From assembly GCF_004564375.1 (NCBI RefSeq), contig NZ_CP038267.1:1986501-2050500 (forward strand): DNA of 64,000 nucleotides, written 5' to 3'. Within the stretch, counting starts at the first letter, position 1; every line of letters starts with the position of its first letter. Below, one piece after another: positions 48,764 through 57,673 of the stretch. The notes beneath the pieces were generated by a model. The model saw only the letters and a program-made list of their open reading frames with translations, was not told the origin of the DNA and searched no databases. The translations under genes and the position numbers were made by a program. The stretch comes from Nocardioides euryhalodurans (lineage in GTDB: Bacteria; Actinomycetota; Actinomycetes; Propionibacteriales; Nocardioidaceae).

Positions 48764-49390
48764 TCACAACCGCAGGTGGTCCGGGAACCCGGTCCACCGG
48801 AGGTCGTCGGGCAGGTGGGCCACGTCGTTCGAGACCATGACCGCCGGTGGGCCCTCGAGCTCGTACCGGATGACCGTCAGCCCCGCGTGGCACTGGATCG
48901 GCGGCCACCACCGCCAGGCCGGCGCGTCGAGGGCGTGCCGGACCAGCCACCCGATGGTGAAGGCGTGGGTGATGACGACCTCGACCCGCTCGCGCCCATC
49001 CGTGGCGGGGCCGGCCAGGAGGTCGATCGCCCGGGAGCCGAGGGCCTCGCCCCGGGAGGCCTCCTCCTCGGTGACGTCCGCGAAGGGCGGCAGGACGGCG
49101 TCCGCCCAGGCATGGGGCACCTCCGCACGACGGGGCACGTACGGCACGTAGTCGCCGGCCGCCTCGACCTCGGACAGGGAGGGAGGGAGCTCGAGCTGGT
49201 CCGCCACGACTCGCGCCGTCTCCGCCGCTCGCGGGAGCGGCCCGTGGGTGATGTGGCTCAGCGGCAGGTGGGCGAGCCGGCGACCGAGGTGCTCGGCCTG
49301 GCGGGCACCCGCCGCGGTCAGCGCGGCGCCGTCCGCCTCGGGCTCGGCATGGCGCGCCATGTAGAGCCAGCGTGTGCTCTCCCCCGACAT
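48764..49390 (-). CDS. histidine phosphatase family protein
   Basis: A 208-aa phosphatase with the RHG-type motif YMARHAEPEADG near residue 13, LTAAGARQAEHLGRRL, and a second catalytic His in VVITHAFTIGWLVRHAL near residue 150. RHG is RHA here, as in some members. Start may be 49390 or 49399. Physiological substrate unknown. Confidence 0.85.
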   Translation of the reverse strand: MSGESTRWLYMARHAEPEADGAALTAAGARQAEHLGRRLAHLPLSHITHGPLPRAAETARVVADQLELPPSLSEVEAAGDYVPYVPRRAEVPHAWADAVLPPFADVTEEEASRGEALGSRAIDLLAGPATDGRERVEVVITHAFTIGWLVRHALDAPAWRWWPPIQCHAGLTVIRYELEGPPAVMVSNDVAHLPDDLRWTGFPDHLRL

Positions 49391-49420
49391 GCCCCGCATC
49401 CAACCACGCGGACGGGAGGC

Positions 49421-51379
49421 TCACCCCCTGCCGACGGACCGCCGCGAGACCGGTCGTCCGGTCACCGGTCGGTAGCACTCGAACCGCGACGCCATCACCC
49501 CCTCGCCACCGGTCAGGTCGGGCAGCTGGCGCTGCAGCTCGTGGAGCCGGGTCGCCTCGAGCAGCGCCTCGAGGCCGGCGAGCTCCGCCGACCCGGACTG
49601 CGCCGTCACCTCCGCACCCCACCGCCCCAGCAGCCGCTGCACGACCGCGGCATCGGCCACCGGCACCTCGAGCGTCACCCGGAGGACCGGCTCGCAGACC
49701 ACGGTCCCCGCCCGGGCCAGCGCCCGGCGGGCCACCCGCGGCGTCACCTGCCGGAAGTCGTACGCCGTGCTCGTCGGCCCGCGCCGTGACGGCGGCCCGT
49801 CCGCAGTGCTGTAGGCGCACTCGGTCAGGGTGACCACACAGTCGGTCACCTCCCAGCCGTGACGACCCCGGGCGAGTGTCCTGCGGACGTGCTTCTCGAC
49901 CGCGGTGGCGAACCCCTCGGCGCTCCGGAAGAGATAGAGGGGCATGTCCCGGGCCGGCGCCTCGGTGGCGAAGCGGAGCCCGGACCCGGGCGGACCCGGC
50001 TCGATGCGGAGCCCGATGGTCGCCTGGTGCGGGTTCTCGTCGGTGTTCAGCCGGATCACCGCCTCGCCCCGGGCTCGGGGCCGCTCGACGTGGACCACCG
50101 CTGCGTCGGCGAAGGTGACCTCGATCCCGTGGTCCTCGGCCAGCGTCGACCCGATCACCTCCTGCTGCACCCGCCCGTACAGCGACACCGTCACCCGCCC
50201 GCCCGACGCGTCCTCGTCGGTCCGCGCACGGATCAGCGGGTCCTGGTCGGAGAGCTCGGCGAGCGCGGCCCGCAGTGCCGGCTCCCGGGCGGGGTCGACC
50301 GCCGTGACCGCCGCCTCGAGCGTGGGCGGCGGGAAGTGCTGGGGCGCGGCCCGGGCTGCGTCGCCGAACCCGTCCCCCACCCGCACCTCCGCCAGGCCGA
50401 GCACCCGGCCGACCTGTCCGGCGAGGAGCCGGTCCGTACGCCGCCACTCGCCGTCCCGGTGCACCGCCAACCCGGCCGGCTTGCCCACCCCCTGCGGGAG
50501 GTCGATCCGCTGCCGTACGCGCAGCTCCCCGGCGAACAGCCGGACGTAGGCGACCTTCTCCCCCGCCGCTCCCCGTTCGACCTTGAACACCCGCCCCGAG
50601 GGGGGACCGCCACTGTCCGGGGCCGCGAGCGGCAGCAGCCGGGCGATCCCGTCGGTCAGCTCCGCCACTCCGGCACCGGTCGCCGCCGAGCCCGCGAAGA
50701 GCGGGTGCAGGACGCACGCCCGGGTCTGCGCCGCGACGGCCCGCGCCAGCGAGGACGACGAGGGGTCCGCGCCGTCGACGTACGCCGCGAGCACCCCGTC
50801 GTCGTGCTCGGCCAGCGCGAGGCACTCCTCCTCCCGGAAGCCGCGGTCGCTGCCGGAGTACGCAGTGAAGCCGGCCGCTCGCGACCCGGCCCCGTCGACG
50901 GTGCCCATCGGCAGCACGTCGGGCGTGAGCCGCGACCGGACCGCCGCCACGACCCGGTCGGGCGACGCCCCGGCGCGGTCGATCTTGTTGACGAAGAGCA
51001 GCGTCGGCACGCGCAGCCGCTGCAGCGCCCGGAACAGGATCCGGGTCTGTGGCTGCACCCCCTCCACCGCGGACACCACCAGGATCGCGCCGTCCAGCAC
51101 CCCCAGGCTGCGCTCGACCTCGGCGATGAAGTCGGGGTGCCCGGGGGTGTCGATGACGTTGACCGTCGCCCCCCGCAACGGGAACGCCACGACGGCGGCC
51201 TTGATGGTGATCCCGCGGCGTCGCTCGAGGGCGAGGCTGTCGGTACGGGTGGTGCCGGCGTCGACCGATCCCGGCTCGGCGACGACTCCGGCATGGTGGA
51301 GGAGCCGCTCGGTCAGGGTGGTCTTACCGGCGTCGACGTGGGCGAGGACGCCGAGGTTGAGGCTGGGTCTTGGAGGCAC
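49421..51379 (-). CDS. TetM/OtrA-like ribosomal-protection translation GTPase
   Basis: A 652-aa EF-G-like GTPase. G1 AHVDAGKTTL near residue 14, the switch region RRGITI, G3 DTPGH, and G4 NKID are intact, followed by EF-G-type domains II-V. The overall form is that of tetracycline-resistance ribosomal protection proteins, although resistance is not proven by sequence. GTG 51379 is preceded by AAGGAG 8 nt upstream, and this ribosome binding site lies inside the leader ORF at 51324-51434. Divergent from menA. Confidence 0.88.
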   Translation of the reverse strand: MPPRPSLNLGVLAHVDAGKTTLTERLLHHAGVVAEPGSVDAGTTRTDSLALERRRGITIKAAVVAFPLRGATVNVIDTPGHPDFIAEVERSLGVLDGAILVVSAVEGVQPQTRILFRALQRLRVPTLLFVNKIDRAGASPDRVVAAVRSRLTPDVLPMGTVDGAGSRAAGFTAYSGSDRGFREEECLALAEHDDGVLAAYVDGADPSSSSLARAVAAQTRACVLHPLFAGSAATGAGVAELTDGIARLLPLAAPDSGGPPSGRVFKVERGAAGEKVAYVRLFAGELRVRQRIDLPQGVGKPAGLAVHRDGEWRRTDRLLAGQVGRVLGLAEVRVGDGFGDAARAAPQHFPPPTLEAAVTAVDPAREPALRAALAELSDQDPLIRARTDEDASGGRVTVSLYGRVQQEVIGSTLAEDHGIEVTFADAAVVHVERPRARGEAVIRLNTDENPHQATIGLRIEPGPPGSGLRFATEAPARDMPLYLFRSAEGFATAVEKHVRRTLARGRHGWEVTDCVVTLTECAYSTADGPPSRRGPTSTAYDFRQVTPRVARRALARAGTVVCEPVLRVTLEVPVADAAVVQRLLGRWGAEVTAQSGSAELAGLEALLEATRLHELQRQLPDLTGGEGVMASRFECYRPVTGRPVSRRSVGRG

Positions 51380-51434
51380 GCACGATCTCCTTCGCGAGGA
51401 AGCTGGACAGGGTCGACGCGTGCATCGCTCGCAT
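51324..51434 (-). CDS. candidate 36-aa leader peptide of the TetM-like gene
   Basis: A short ORF with an excellent ribosome binding site (AGGAAGGAGG, 6 nt before the ATG at 51434) overlaps the start of the GTPase gene in another frame. It ends in a Pro/Arg-rich run (PQPRRPRPRRRR). Ribosomes translating it pass over the AAGGAG of the main gene at codons 15-16. This arrangement resembles antibiotic-responsive leader peptides that control resistance genes, including tet(M) and actinobacterial cases. Translation and function are inferred only from sequence. Confidence 0.5.
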   Translation of the reverse strand: MRAMHASTLSSFLAKEIVRASKTQPQPRRPRPRRRR

Positions 51435-51470
51435 GTCGAGCCTCCTTCCTGGGATCCGTGCCGTCCGGCC

Positions 51471-51508
51471 ACCGTAGCCTCGGACCGGCGTGACGCGCGA
51501 CGCGTTTT
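51471..51508 (-). promoter_or_regulatory. candidate promoter of the TetM-like gene with an isolated AT-rich patch
   Basis: On the minus strand TACGGT (plus 51471-51476) can serve as -10, with a poor -35 about 18 nt upstream. An AAAA run (plus-strand tttt, 51505-51508) stands out in this GC-rich context just above that -35. WhiB7-dependent promoters of actinobacterial resistance genes have an AT-rich stretch just upstream of the -35. The match is suggestive only. Confidence 0.35.
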
Positions 51509-51567
51509 CGCCCGGCGCCCGACCGGTCGGCGGACGTGCGCCGCGACCCACCTGCTTGAATCCGTCC

Positions 51568-52440
51568 GTGCCCACCACGTCCGACTGGCTCGCCGGCGCG
51601 CGCCCCCGCACCCTCCCCGCGGCGGTCGCGCCCGTCCTCGCCGGCACCGGCGTCGCGGCGTACGTCGACGAGCCGGTGTGGTGGAAGGCCGTCCTCGCTC
51701 TCGTGGTGAGCCTCGCGCTGCAGGTCGGCGTCAACTACGCCAACGACTACTCCGACGGCATCCGCGGCACCGACGACGACCGGGTGGGGCCGCTGCGCCT
51801 GGTCGGGTCGGGCACCGCGACGCCCGGTGCCGTGAAGCGGGCGGCGTTCCTCGCGTTCGGCGTCGCCGGGGTCGCCGGGCTGGTGCTCGCGGCGACCACC
51901 GCGTGGTGGCTGGTGGCGGTCGGCGCAGCCTGTGTCGTCGCCGCGTGGTTCTACACCGGCGGCTCCCACCCCTACGGCTACCTCGCGCTCGGCGAGGTGA
52001 TGGTCTTCGTGTTCTTCGGGTTGGTGGCGGTGGTCGGCACGACGTACGTCCAGACGGGCACGTTCGAGGAGGCGGCGCTCTACGCGGCCGTCGGCATCGG
52101 CGCGCTGGCCTGCGCGATCCTCGTGGTCAACAACCTCCGCGACGTCCCGACCGACACCGTCGCCGGCAAGCGCACGCTCGCCGTCCGGCTCGGCGAGGAG
52201 CGGACCCGCGGGCTCTACCTCCTGCTGGTGGTCGCCGCCGCGGCCGCGGTCGTCGCCGTCGCCGCCGCCACGACCTGGACCGCGTTGCTCGGCCTGGGCT
52301 TCCTGGTCCTGGCCCTCCCCGCGCTGCGGACCGTCCTCACCGGCGCGACCGAGCGTGCCCTCGTGCCCGTGCTGCAGCAGACCGGCACCGCCGAGCTGGC
52401 GTGGTCGGTGCTCGTGGGCGTCCCGCTGCTCCTCGCCTGA
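51568..52440 (+). CDS. menA: 1,4-dihydroxy-2-naphthoate polyprenyltransferase
   Basis: A 290-aa membrane prenyltransferase (UbiA superfamily) that attaches the polyprenyl chain to DHNA. The first Asp-rich motif appears as NYANDYSDGIRGTD near residue 57, and the second as NNLRDVPTDTVAGKRTLAVRLG near residue 190. About eight or nine hydrophobic segments. GTG start at 51568; TTGAAT (51556-51561) is 6 nt upstream with no ribosome binding site, suggesting a leaderless mRNA. Confidence 0.93.
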   Translation: MPTTSDWLAGARPRTLPAAVAPVLAGTGVAAYVDEPVWWKAVLALVVSLALQVGVNYANDYSDGIRGTDDDRVGPLRLVGSGTATPGAVKRAAFLAFGVAGVAGLVLAATTAWWLVAVGAACVVAAWFYTGGSHPYGYLALGEVMVFVFFGLVAVVGTTYVQTGTFEEAALYAAVGIGALACAILVVNNLRDVPTDTVAGKRTLAVRLGEERTRGLYLLLVVAAAAAVVAVAAATTWTALLGLGFLVLALPALRTVLTGATERALVPVLQQTGTAELAWSVLVGVPLLLA

Positions 52441-52490
52441 GCGGAAACTCGCGCGACCCGTCCTGCCCCGCCGGGCTACGGTTGCTGATC

Positions 52491-53762
52491 GTGGACTACG
52501 ACTTCGGCGAGCTCGACTTCGGCGACGACTCCGAGCCTGCGCGCGCCCGGCGTACGGGCTGGCTGCAGGCCGTCCAGTACGGCTTCCACGAGGGACGCCT
52601 CAGCGAGGAGTACGAGAAGCTCTGGCTCGAGCACGTCGAGGCCGACGGCGTCGTCTGCCGCGGCGCGTGGCTGCCCGCGGACGCGTTCGGAGCCGGACCG
52701 GTGCCCGTCGCGACGACGTCGTGGTTCGACAAGACGCTCAACGTGGGCCGCGAGATGCTGCCGCTGCGGATGATCACCGACGTCACGACCAGCGCCGCCC
52801 ACCGTCGCCGGGGGCTCGTACGTCGGCTGATGGAGGACTGCCTCGCCGACGCGGCCGAGGCCGGGCTGCCGCTCGCAGCGCTCACGGTCTCGGAGGCCAC
52901 CATCTACGGCCGCTGGGGGTTCGGCGCCGCCACCTTCGCCCAGGAGGCCACCCTCGACACGGGCCCGCGCTTCGGGCTGCGCGACCACACCGACCCGGGG
53001 CGGGTCGAGTTCTTCGACCCCCGCGACTCGTGGCCGATGATCCGCGACCACCTCGACCGGCTCCACGCCACCAGCCGCGGCTCGGTCGGCCTGCCCGCCT
53101 TCTACGAGCCGTTCCTCACCGGCGCCTGGAACTTCCGGGAGGCCGGCCCCGACAAGCAGCTGCGCGGGGTCGTGCACCTCGACGCCGACGAGCACGTCGA
53201 CGGCCTCGTGCTCTACCGGCAGGACGGCCGCGACGAGCAGAACTGGCGCAAGGTCAAGGTCGTCGCCATGCTGGCCGACCACCCCACCACCCGACTCTCC
53301 CTGTGGGAGTTCCTCGGCGGCATCGACCTGGTCCGGACCGTCACCTGGGGCCTGATGCCGGCCGACGACCCGCTGCGGTGGGCGCTGCGCGACCTCAACG
53401 CGCTCAAGCTCGGCAGCAACGAGGAGTTCCTCTGGGTGCGCGTGCTCGACGTGCCGGTCGCGCTCGGAGCGCGGCCGTGGGCCGCCGACGGCGAGGTCGT
53501 GATCGAGGTGACCGACGCCCAGGGCCACGCCGCCGGGCGCTGGCTGGTCGCGACCGCGGGCGGGATCGCCAAGGTGGTGCCGACCGACCAGCCCGCCGAG
53601 CTCGCCCTGGACGCCGAGACCCTCGGCACGTTCCTGCTCGGTCCGGTCCCCGTCACCACGCTCCACCACGCTGGTCGGATCACCGGCGACGAGACCGCCG
53701 CGGCCCGGCTGGGAGCGATGGCCGACCTCGCGGAGCCGCCGTACAACCTGCTGGGTTTCTGA
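52491..53762 (+). CDS. Eis-like GNAT-family N-acetyltransferase
   Basis: A 423-aa member of the Eis/DUF4081-type acetyltransferases: an N-terminal GNAT domain with AHRRRGLVRRLMEDCLADA (CoA loop) and the conserved SEATIYGRWGFGAAT bearing the catalytic Tyr, then a second degenerate GNAT and a C-terminal SCP2-like domain. The protein ends in a free Phe (NLLGF), as in Eis, whose terminal carboxylate acts in catalysis. Some relatives acetylate aminoglycosides or polyamines; substrate here unknown. GTG start with TACGGT 8 nt upstream. Confidence 0.88.
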   Translation: MDYDFGELDFGDDSEPARARRTGWLQAVQYGFHEGRLSEEYEKLWLEHVEADGVVCRGAWLPADAFGAGPVPVATTSWFDKTLNVGREMLPLRMITDVTTSAAHRRRGLVRRLMEDCLADAAEAGLPLAALTVSEATIYGRWGFGAATFAQEATLDTGPRFGLRDHTDPGRVEFFDPRDSWPMIRDHLDRLHATSRGSVGLPAFYEPFLTGAWNFREAGPDKQLRGVVHLDADEHVDGLVLYRQDGRDEQNWRKVKVVAMLADHPTTRLSLWEFLGGIDLVRTVTWGLMPADDPLRWALRDLNALKLGSNEEFLWVRVLDVPVALGARPWAADGEVVIEVTDAQGHAAGRWLVATAGGIAKVVPTDQPAELALDAETLGTFLLGPVPVTTLHHAGRITGDETAAARLGAMADLAEPPYNLLGF

Positions 53763-53782
53763 GTCCGGCGTACGCTGACCGC

Positions 53783-53917
53783 ATGGGATGGCTGATCCTG
53801 CTCGTGCTCGTCGTCGGTGGCTACGTCGCGTGGAAGAACCGCGTGGCGATCATGGCGAAGGTGCTCGGACAGTCCGAGTCGCGGGTGCAGCGGCAGATCG
53901 AGCGCCGCAAGCGCTAG
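53783..53917 (+). CDS. 44-aa single-TM protein
   Basis: Short protein MGWLILLVLVVGGYVAWKNR... with one transmembrane helix followed by a basic tail (RVQRQIERRKR). TACGCT at 53771-53776 sits exactly 6 nt before the ATG, supporting a leaderless real gene. Ends 4 nt before the convergent DUF4229 gene. Function unknown. Confidence 0.65.
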   Translation: MGWLILLVLVVGGYVAWKNRVAIMAKVLGQSESRVQRQIERRKR

Positions 53918-53921
53918 ACGC

Positions 53922-54182
53922 CTAGTCGGCGTCCTCCTTCGACCGCTGCGCCTCGAAGGCCGCTGACGCACGCTCGGCGCGCGCCTGCACCTTGCGCGCG
54001 AAGGCGTCGCGCGAGCGGTCGAGGACGAAGTACGACGCGATCCCGGAGAGCACGAAGGCGACGACGACCGCCCACAGGATCGGGACCTGGTCGGCGACGA
54101 GCAGCCAGATGCCGACGACGGTGACCAGGGTGGCGACGAACAGCACGGCGCGCAGGGCCGTGTAGATCCAGAACTCCTTCAC
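53922..54182 (-). CDS. DUF4229-type two-TM protein
   Basis: An 86-aa protein with two helices (LRAVLFVATLVTVVGIWLL and ILWAVVVAFVLSGIASYFVL), then the conserved LDRSRDAFARKVQARAE segment and an acidic tail, the pattern of DUF4229. GTG start at 54182 with TACCCT (plus-strand agggta, 54189-54194) 6 nt upstream. Role unknown; often located near menaquinone or cytochrome-maturation genes, as here. Confidence 0.85.
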   Translation of the reverse strand: MKEFWIYTALRAVLFVATLVTVVGIWLLVADQVPILWAVVVAFVLSGIASYFVLDRSRDAFARKVQARAERASAAFEAQRSKEDAD

Positions 54183-54237
54183 CCGATCAGGGTAGATCCG
54201 TGGGCGGCCGCGACCACCATCGACCTATCCTGACCGT

Positions 54238-54402
54238 GTGAAGTTCCTGCTGGTCGTGGTGCTCGTCGCCGTCGCGATCTACCTCACCATCCGGGTGATC
54301 GAGCGCCGTGGGGTCGCACCCCGGACCCCGCCGCGGCCGGTCGGCCCCGACGACGACCCCGACTTCCTACGAGGGCTCGACCGTCCCGACGACGACCGCT
54401 GA
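54238..54402 (+). CDS. 54-aa single-TM protein
   Basis: N-terminal helix MKFLLVVVLVAVAIYLTIRVIE followed by a Pro/Asp-rich tail (TPPRPVGPDDDPDFLRGLD). TATCCT at 54226-54231 is 6 nt before the GTG, supporting a leaderless gene. Its 3' end overlaps the ccsB stop region by 36 nt in the opposite direction. Confidence 0.6.
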   Translation: MKFLLVVVLVAVAIYLTIRVIERRGVAPRTPPRPVGPDDDPDFLRGLDRPDDDR

Positions 54403-55365
54403 GGGCTGTGCGGCCGCACCCTCGGCGTAGGAGTGCTGGCTGGTCGTCGAGAAGAAGTTGATCCCGATGAAGTTGAACCACAGCGTCGCGAGGCCGAGCA
54501 GCGCCAGCAGCGCCGCGTTGCGTCCCTTCCACCCCGCGGTCGCACGGGCGTGGAGGTACGCCGCGTAGACGACCCACGTGATGAAGGCCCAGACCTCCTT
54601 GGGGTCCCAGTTCCAGTAGCTCGCCCAGGCCTCGTGCGCCCAGATCGGTCCCGTGATGAGGACCGCGAAGGTCCAGACCGGGAAGCCGAAGGCGTGCATC
54701 CGGTAGGACAGCCGGTCCAGCTCGGGGGCGGCGGGGACCCGGGCGAGGTAGCCACGGGACGCAGCCTCCGGGCGCCGGTCCTTGAGGAGGAAGAGGAGCG
54801 AGGCGATCCCGCCGAGGGTGAAGGCGCCGGTGGCGATGATGGCCGAGACCACGTGGATCACCAGCCACGGCGAGTAGAGCGCCTCGGTGAGGGGCGCGAT
54901 CGGGGCGTAGAGCCAGATCACGGCCACCATCAGCAGCGTGAGCACCACCCCCACGACGATCGGCGCCATCCAGCCGAGCGAGAACCTGCGGTGGAGCAGC
55001 AGGTAGAGGGCGGCGACGACGAAGGTCCCGGAGAGCGTGAACTCGTACATGTTGCCCCACGGCACCCGGTTCGGGTCGGCCGCGAGGCCACGCGCCACGA
55101 GGGACAGCAGGTGGACGCCGGCCGCGATCAGCGTGAGCAGGAAGCCGAGCCGGGCGAACATGTCGCGGCGGCGGGTGACCTCCGGCTCGGGGCCGGTGTC
55201 GACCGCGACCGCGCCGGCGGGCCCGCCGGAGGCGACCGAGGCCGGCTCGGCGACCCGTCGCGCGGCCGCGTGCTCGACCAGGTGGGCGATCATCGCCAGG
55301 AAGTAGACGACACCAGCAGCGGCGACCGCCTGGTTGCTGAGCGCTTCCCACGCAGCGTCGGTCAC
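54367..55365 (-). CDS. ccsB: cytochrome c biogenesis protein CcsB/ResC
   Basis: A 332-aa multispanning haem-handling protein of System II cytochrome c maturation. The tryptophan-rich WWD-type segment appears as AHEAWASYWNWDPKEVWAF, with flanking His residues (LVIHVVSA, RMHAFGFPVW) for haem. Eight or so hydrophobic segments. GTG start overlaps the resB stop by 4 nt; resB and ccsB act as one complex. Confidence 0.95.
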   Translation of the reverse strand: MTDAAWEALSNQAVAAAGVVYFLAMIAHLVEHAAARRVAEPASVASGGPAGAVAVDTGPEPEVTRRRDMFARLGFLLTLIAAGVHLLSLVARGLAADPNRVPWGNMYEFTLSGTFVVAALYLLLHRRFSLGWMAPIVVGVVLTLLMVAVIWLYAPIAPLTEALYSPWLVIHVVSAIIATGAFTLGGIASLLFLLKDRRPEAASRGYLARVPAAPELDRLSYRMHAFGFPVWTFAVLITGPIWAHEAWASYWNWDPKEVWAFITWVVYAAYLHARATAGWKGRNAALLALLGLATLWFNFIGINFFSTTSQHSYAEGAAAQPSAVVVGTVEPS

Positions 55366-56924
55366 GATGACTCCTTCTGCTCGTCCGTCTCGACGGGCTC
55401 GTCCCGGAGGGCGGTCACGACGCGGTCCAGGACGGCACCTGCGTCGCCGTTGCCGGAGCGGTCGAGGACCGCCACCTCGACCAGTGTGCCCGCCCCGCCC
55501 TCACGCGCACGAACCCAGACGCGTCGCGGACGGATGTAGAGCGAGCCGAGCAGCCCGACCAGCGCCAGCACCACGCCTGCGAGGGCGACCAGCTTGCCGG
55601 GGGTCTGGCTGATGGTGATCTTGTTCCAACGCTCGAGCCCGTCGAAGCTCACGGTGCCGAGCCCGTCGGGCAGCTCCACCGACTCACCCATCGGCAGGTC
55701 GACCCGGAACGGCTTCCCCTCGTCGTCGAGCACCGGCTCGACGCCGTCCTTGTCGAGGGCGTAGACCGACTGCGGGGCGCCGGTGTCCATGCCGAGGTCG
55801 CCGGCGTAGACGAGCATCGAGATCGCGGGGTTCTCCGCCCTCCCGAAGATCGAGAAGGGTCCGGTCTCGTCGGTGAAGGCGTACGTCGGGTAGAACCACC
55901 CCTCCAGCCCGATCTGGGTCGGACGCGCGTCGGGCGCCTTGACCACACCGATCGACTGGAAGGACTGGTCCTCGGGCAGGAAGACGGTCGGCCCGCTGTA
56001 GACCACGTCGCCGTTGCCGTCGCGCACCGTGATGACCGGGGCGTAGCCGTGGCCGATCAGGAAGACCTCGGTGTCACCGATCGACAACGGGTGGTTGACG
56101 CGCAGGTCGTACTCCTGCGGCTCCCCGTCACCCTCCTGGTAGGTCACGTGCGAGACGAACTTGCGTGCCTGGCCCGCGGCGGGACCGTCCGCGACCCACT
56201 CGACGTCGAAGTCGTCGACGTCGAGGTAGAAGTCGTCGAGGTCGTCGACGCCGAAGAGCGAGCCGGGGTCGAAGTCGTCGTACTGGGTGAGGTTGTTGGA
56301 CATGCCGTTGCCGACGACCAGGATCACGCCGCCCTGGTAGCCGAACAGGCCGCCCATCGCGAAGCCGACGAGCACCACGAGCACCGAGACGTGGAACAGC
56401 AGGTTGCCGGCCTCGCGGAGGTAGCCGCGCTCGGCGGAGACCGAGTCGTCCCGGTCGACGACGCGGTAGCCGCGCAGCGAGGCGCGGGCCCGGTCGAGGA
56501 CCTCGGCCGGCGTCGCCGTCGTCGTGTACGCCGTGTGGTCGGGCAGCCGGTCCAGGTTGCGCGGTGTGGCCGGTGGCTGCGCGCGCAGCGCCTTCGCGTA
56601 GACGACGATCCGCGGGATGAAGCAGCCGACGAGGGAGATCATCAGCAGCAGGTAGATGGCGGCGAACCACGGCGAGGAGTAGACGTCGAAGAGGCCGAGC
56701 CGCTCGTAGACCGGCGTCAGCGTCGGGTGGTCGTCCTGCCAGCGGGAGGTCTTGATCGAGTCGACCCCCTGCTGCGGGATCACCGACCCGGGGATCGCGG
56801 CGAGGGCCAGCAGGAGCAGCAGCACCAGCGCGGTCCGCATGGAGGTGAGCTGCCGCCACGACCAGCGCAGCAGCTCGGTGAAGGTGAGCTCGCCGGAGCG
56901 ACGCTCGCGGGTGGGACGAGCCAT
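55362..56924 (-). CDS. resB: cytochrome c biogenesis protein ResB
   Basis: A 520-aa partner of CcsB. Three early helices, a conserved ERLGLFDVYSSPWFAAIYLLLMISLVGCFIPR region near residue 60, a large extracytoplasmic domain rich in Asp, and a last helix GKLVALAGVVLALVGLLGSLYIRPRRVWVR near residue 450. ATG at 56924 overlaps the ccdA stop by TGATG/ATGA; the longer upstream reading is a ccdA shadow. Confidence 0.95.
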   Translation of the reverse strand: MARPTRERRSGELTFTELLRWSWRQLTSMRTALVLLLLLALAAIPGSVIPQQGVDSIKTSRWQDDHPTLTPVYERLGLFDVYSSPWFAAIYLLLMISLVGCFIPRIVVYAKALRAQPPATPRNLDRLPDHTAYTTTATPAEVLDRARASLRGYRVVDRDDSVSAERGYLREAGNLLFHVSVLVVLVGFAMGGLFGYQGGVILVVGNGMSNNLTQYDDFDPGSLFGVDDLDDFYLDVDDFDVEWVADGPAAGQARKFVSHVTYQEGDGEPQEYDLRVNHPLSIGDTEVFLIGHGYAPVITVRDGNGDVVYSGPTVFLPEDQSFQSIGVVKAPDARPTQIGLEGWFYPTYAFTDETGPFSIFGRAENPAISMLVYAGDLGMDTGAPQSVYALDKDGVEPVLDDEGKPFRVDLPMGESVELPDGLGTVSFDGLERWNKITISQTPGKLVALAGVVLALVGLLGSLYIRPRRVWVRAREGGAGTLVEVAVLDRSGNGDAGAVLDRVVTALRDEPVETDEQKESS

Positions 56925-57673
56925 CACACGCTCGTCTCGAAGCTGCTGACGAAGCGCAGCTGGATCCAGGTGACCAGGTCGCCCCACCAGCCCGTGACGA
57001 GCAGGACGCCGACGGCCACCAGCATCAGGCCGCCCGCGCGGGTCACCCACTGCTGGTGGCGACGGATCCAGCCGAACGCGCCGAGCGCGCGCCGGTAGGC
57101 CAGGCCGGCGATCACGAACGGCAGGCCGAGCCCCAGCGCGTAGCAGGCGGAGAGCAGCGCACCCCGGCCCGCGGTGGCCTCGTTGATGGACAGCGTCGTG
57201 ATCACGCCCAGGGTCGGGCCGATGCACGGCGTCCAGCCGAGGCCGAAGAGCAGCCCGAGCAGCGGTGCGGCGGCCAGCCCGACCGCAGGGACGCGGTGGA
57301 GGCGCCAGTCACGCTGCAGCCACGGCACCAGCCCGGCGAAGGCGAGGCCGAGCAGGATCGTGACCACCCCGAGGACGACGGTGATCTCGCGCTGCCAGGT
57401 GACCAGCCAGCTGCCGAGCGCACCCGACAGCGTGCCGAGCGCGACGAAGACGGTCGAGAAGCCCAGCACGAACAGCAGCGACCCGGCCAGCATCCGGCCG
57501 CGCTTGGCCTCCTCCAGATCGGCGCCCGAGAGCCCGGTGGCGTAGGAGAGGTAGCCCGGCAGCAACGGGATCACGCACGGCGAGAAGAAGGACACCAGGC
57601 CGGCGACGAGCGCGACCGGGATGGCGAGGGCGAGGGAGCCGGAGGCGGCCGTGCTGGAGAACCAGTCAGCCAT
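56924..57673 (-). CDS. ccdA: cytochrome c biogenesis thiol-disulfide transporter CcdA
   Basis: A 249-aa six-helix protein (DsbD transmembrane family). The redox cysteines are in SFFSPCVIPLLPGYLSY near residue 32 and GLGWTPCIGPTLG near residue 150. It moves reducing equivalents across the membrane to TlpA/ResA, encoded just upstream with an 8-nt overlap. Confidence 0.95.
   Translation of the reverse strand: MADWFSSTAASGSLALAIPVALVAGLVSFFSPCVIPLLPGYLSYATGLSGADLEEAKRGRMLAGSLLFVLGFSTVFVALGTLSGALGSWLVTWQREITVVLGVVTILLGLAFAGLVPWLQRDWRLHRVPAVGLAAAPLLGLLFGLGWTPCIGPTLGVITTLSINEATAGRGALLSACYALGLGLPFVIAGLAYRRALGAFGWIRRHQQWVTRAGGLMLVAVGVLLVTGWWGDLVTWIQLRFVSSFETSV

Noticed and set aside
51421..51972. Longer upstream versions of the TetM-like protein start and of the leader frame
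   Set aside because: No conserved residues lie upstream of LNLGVLAHVDAGK, and the GTG at 51379 has a good ribosome binding site.
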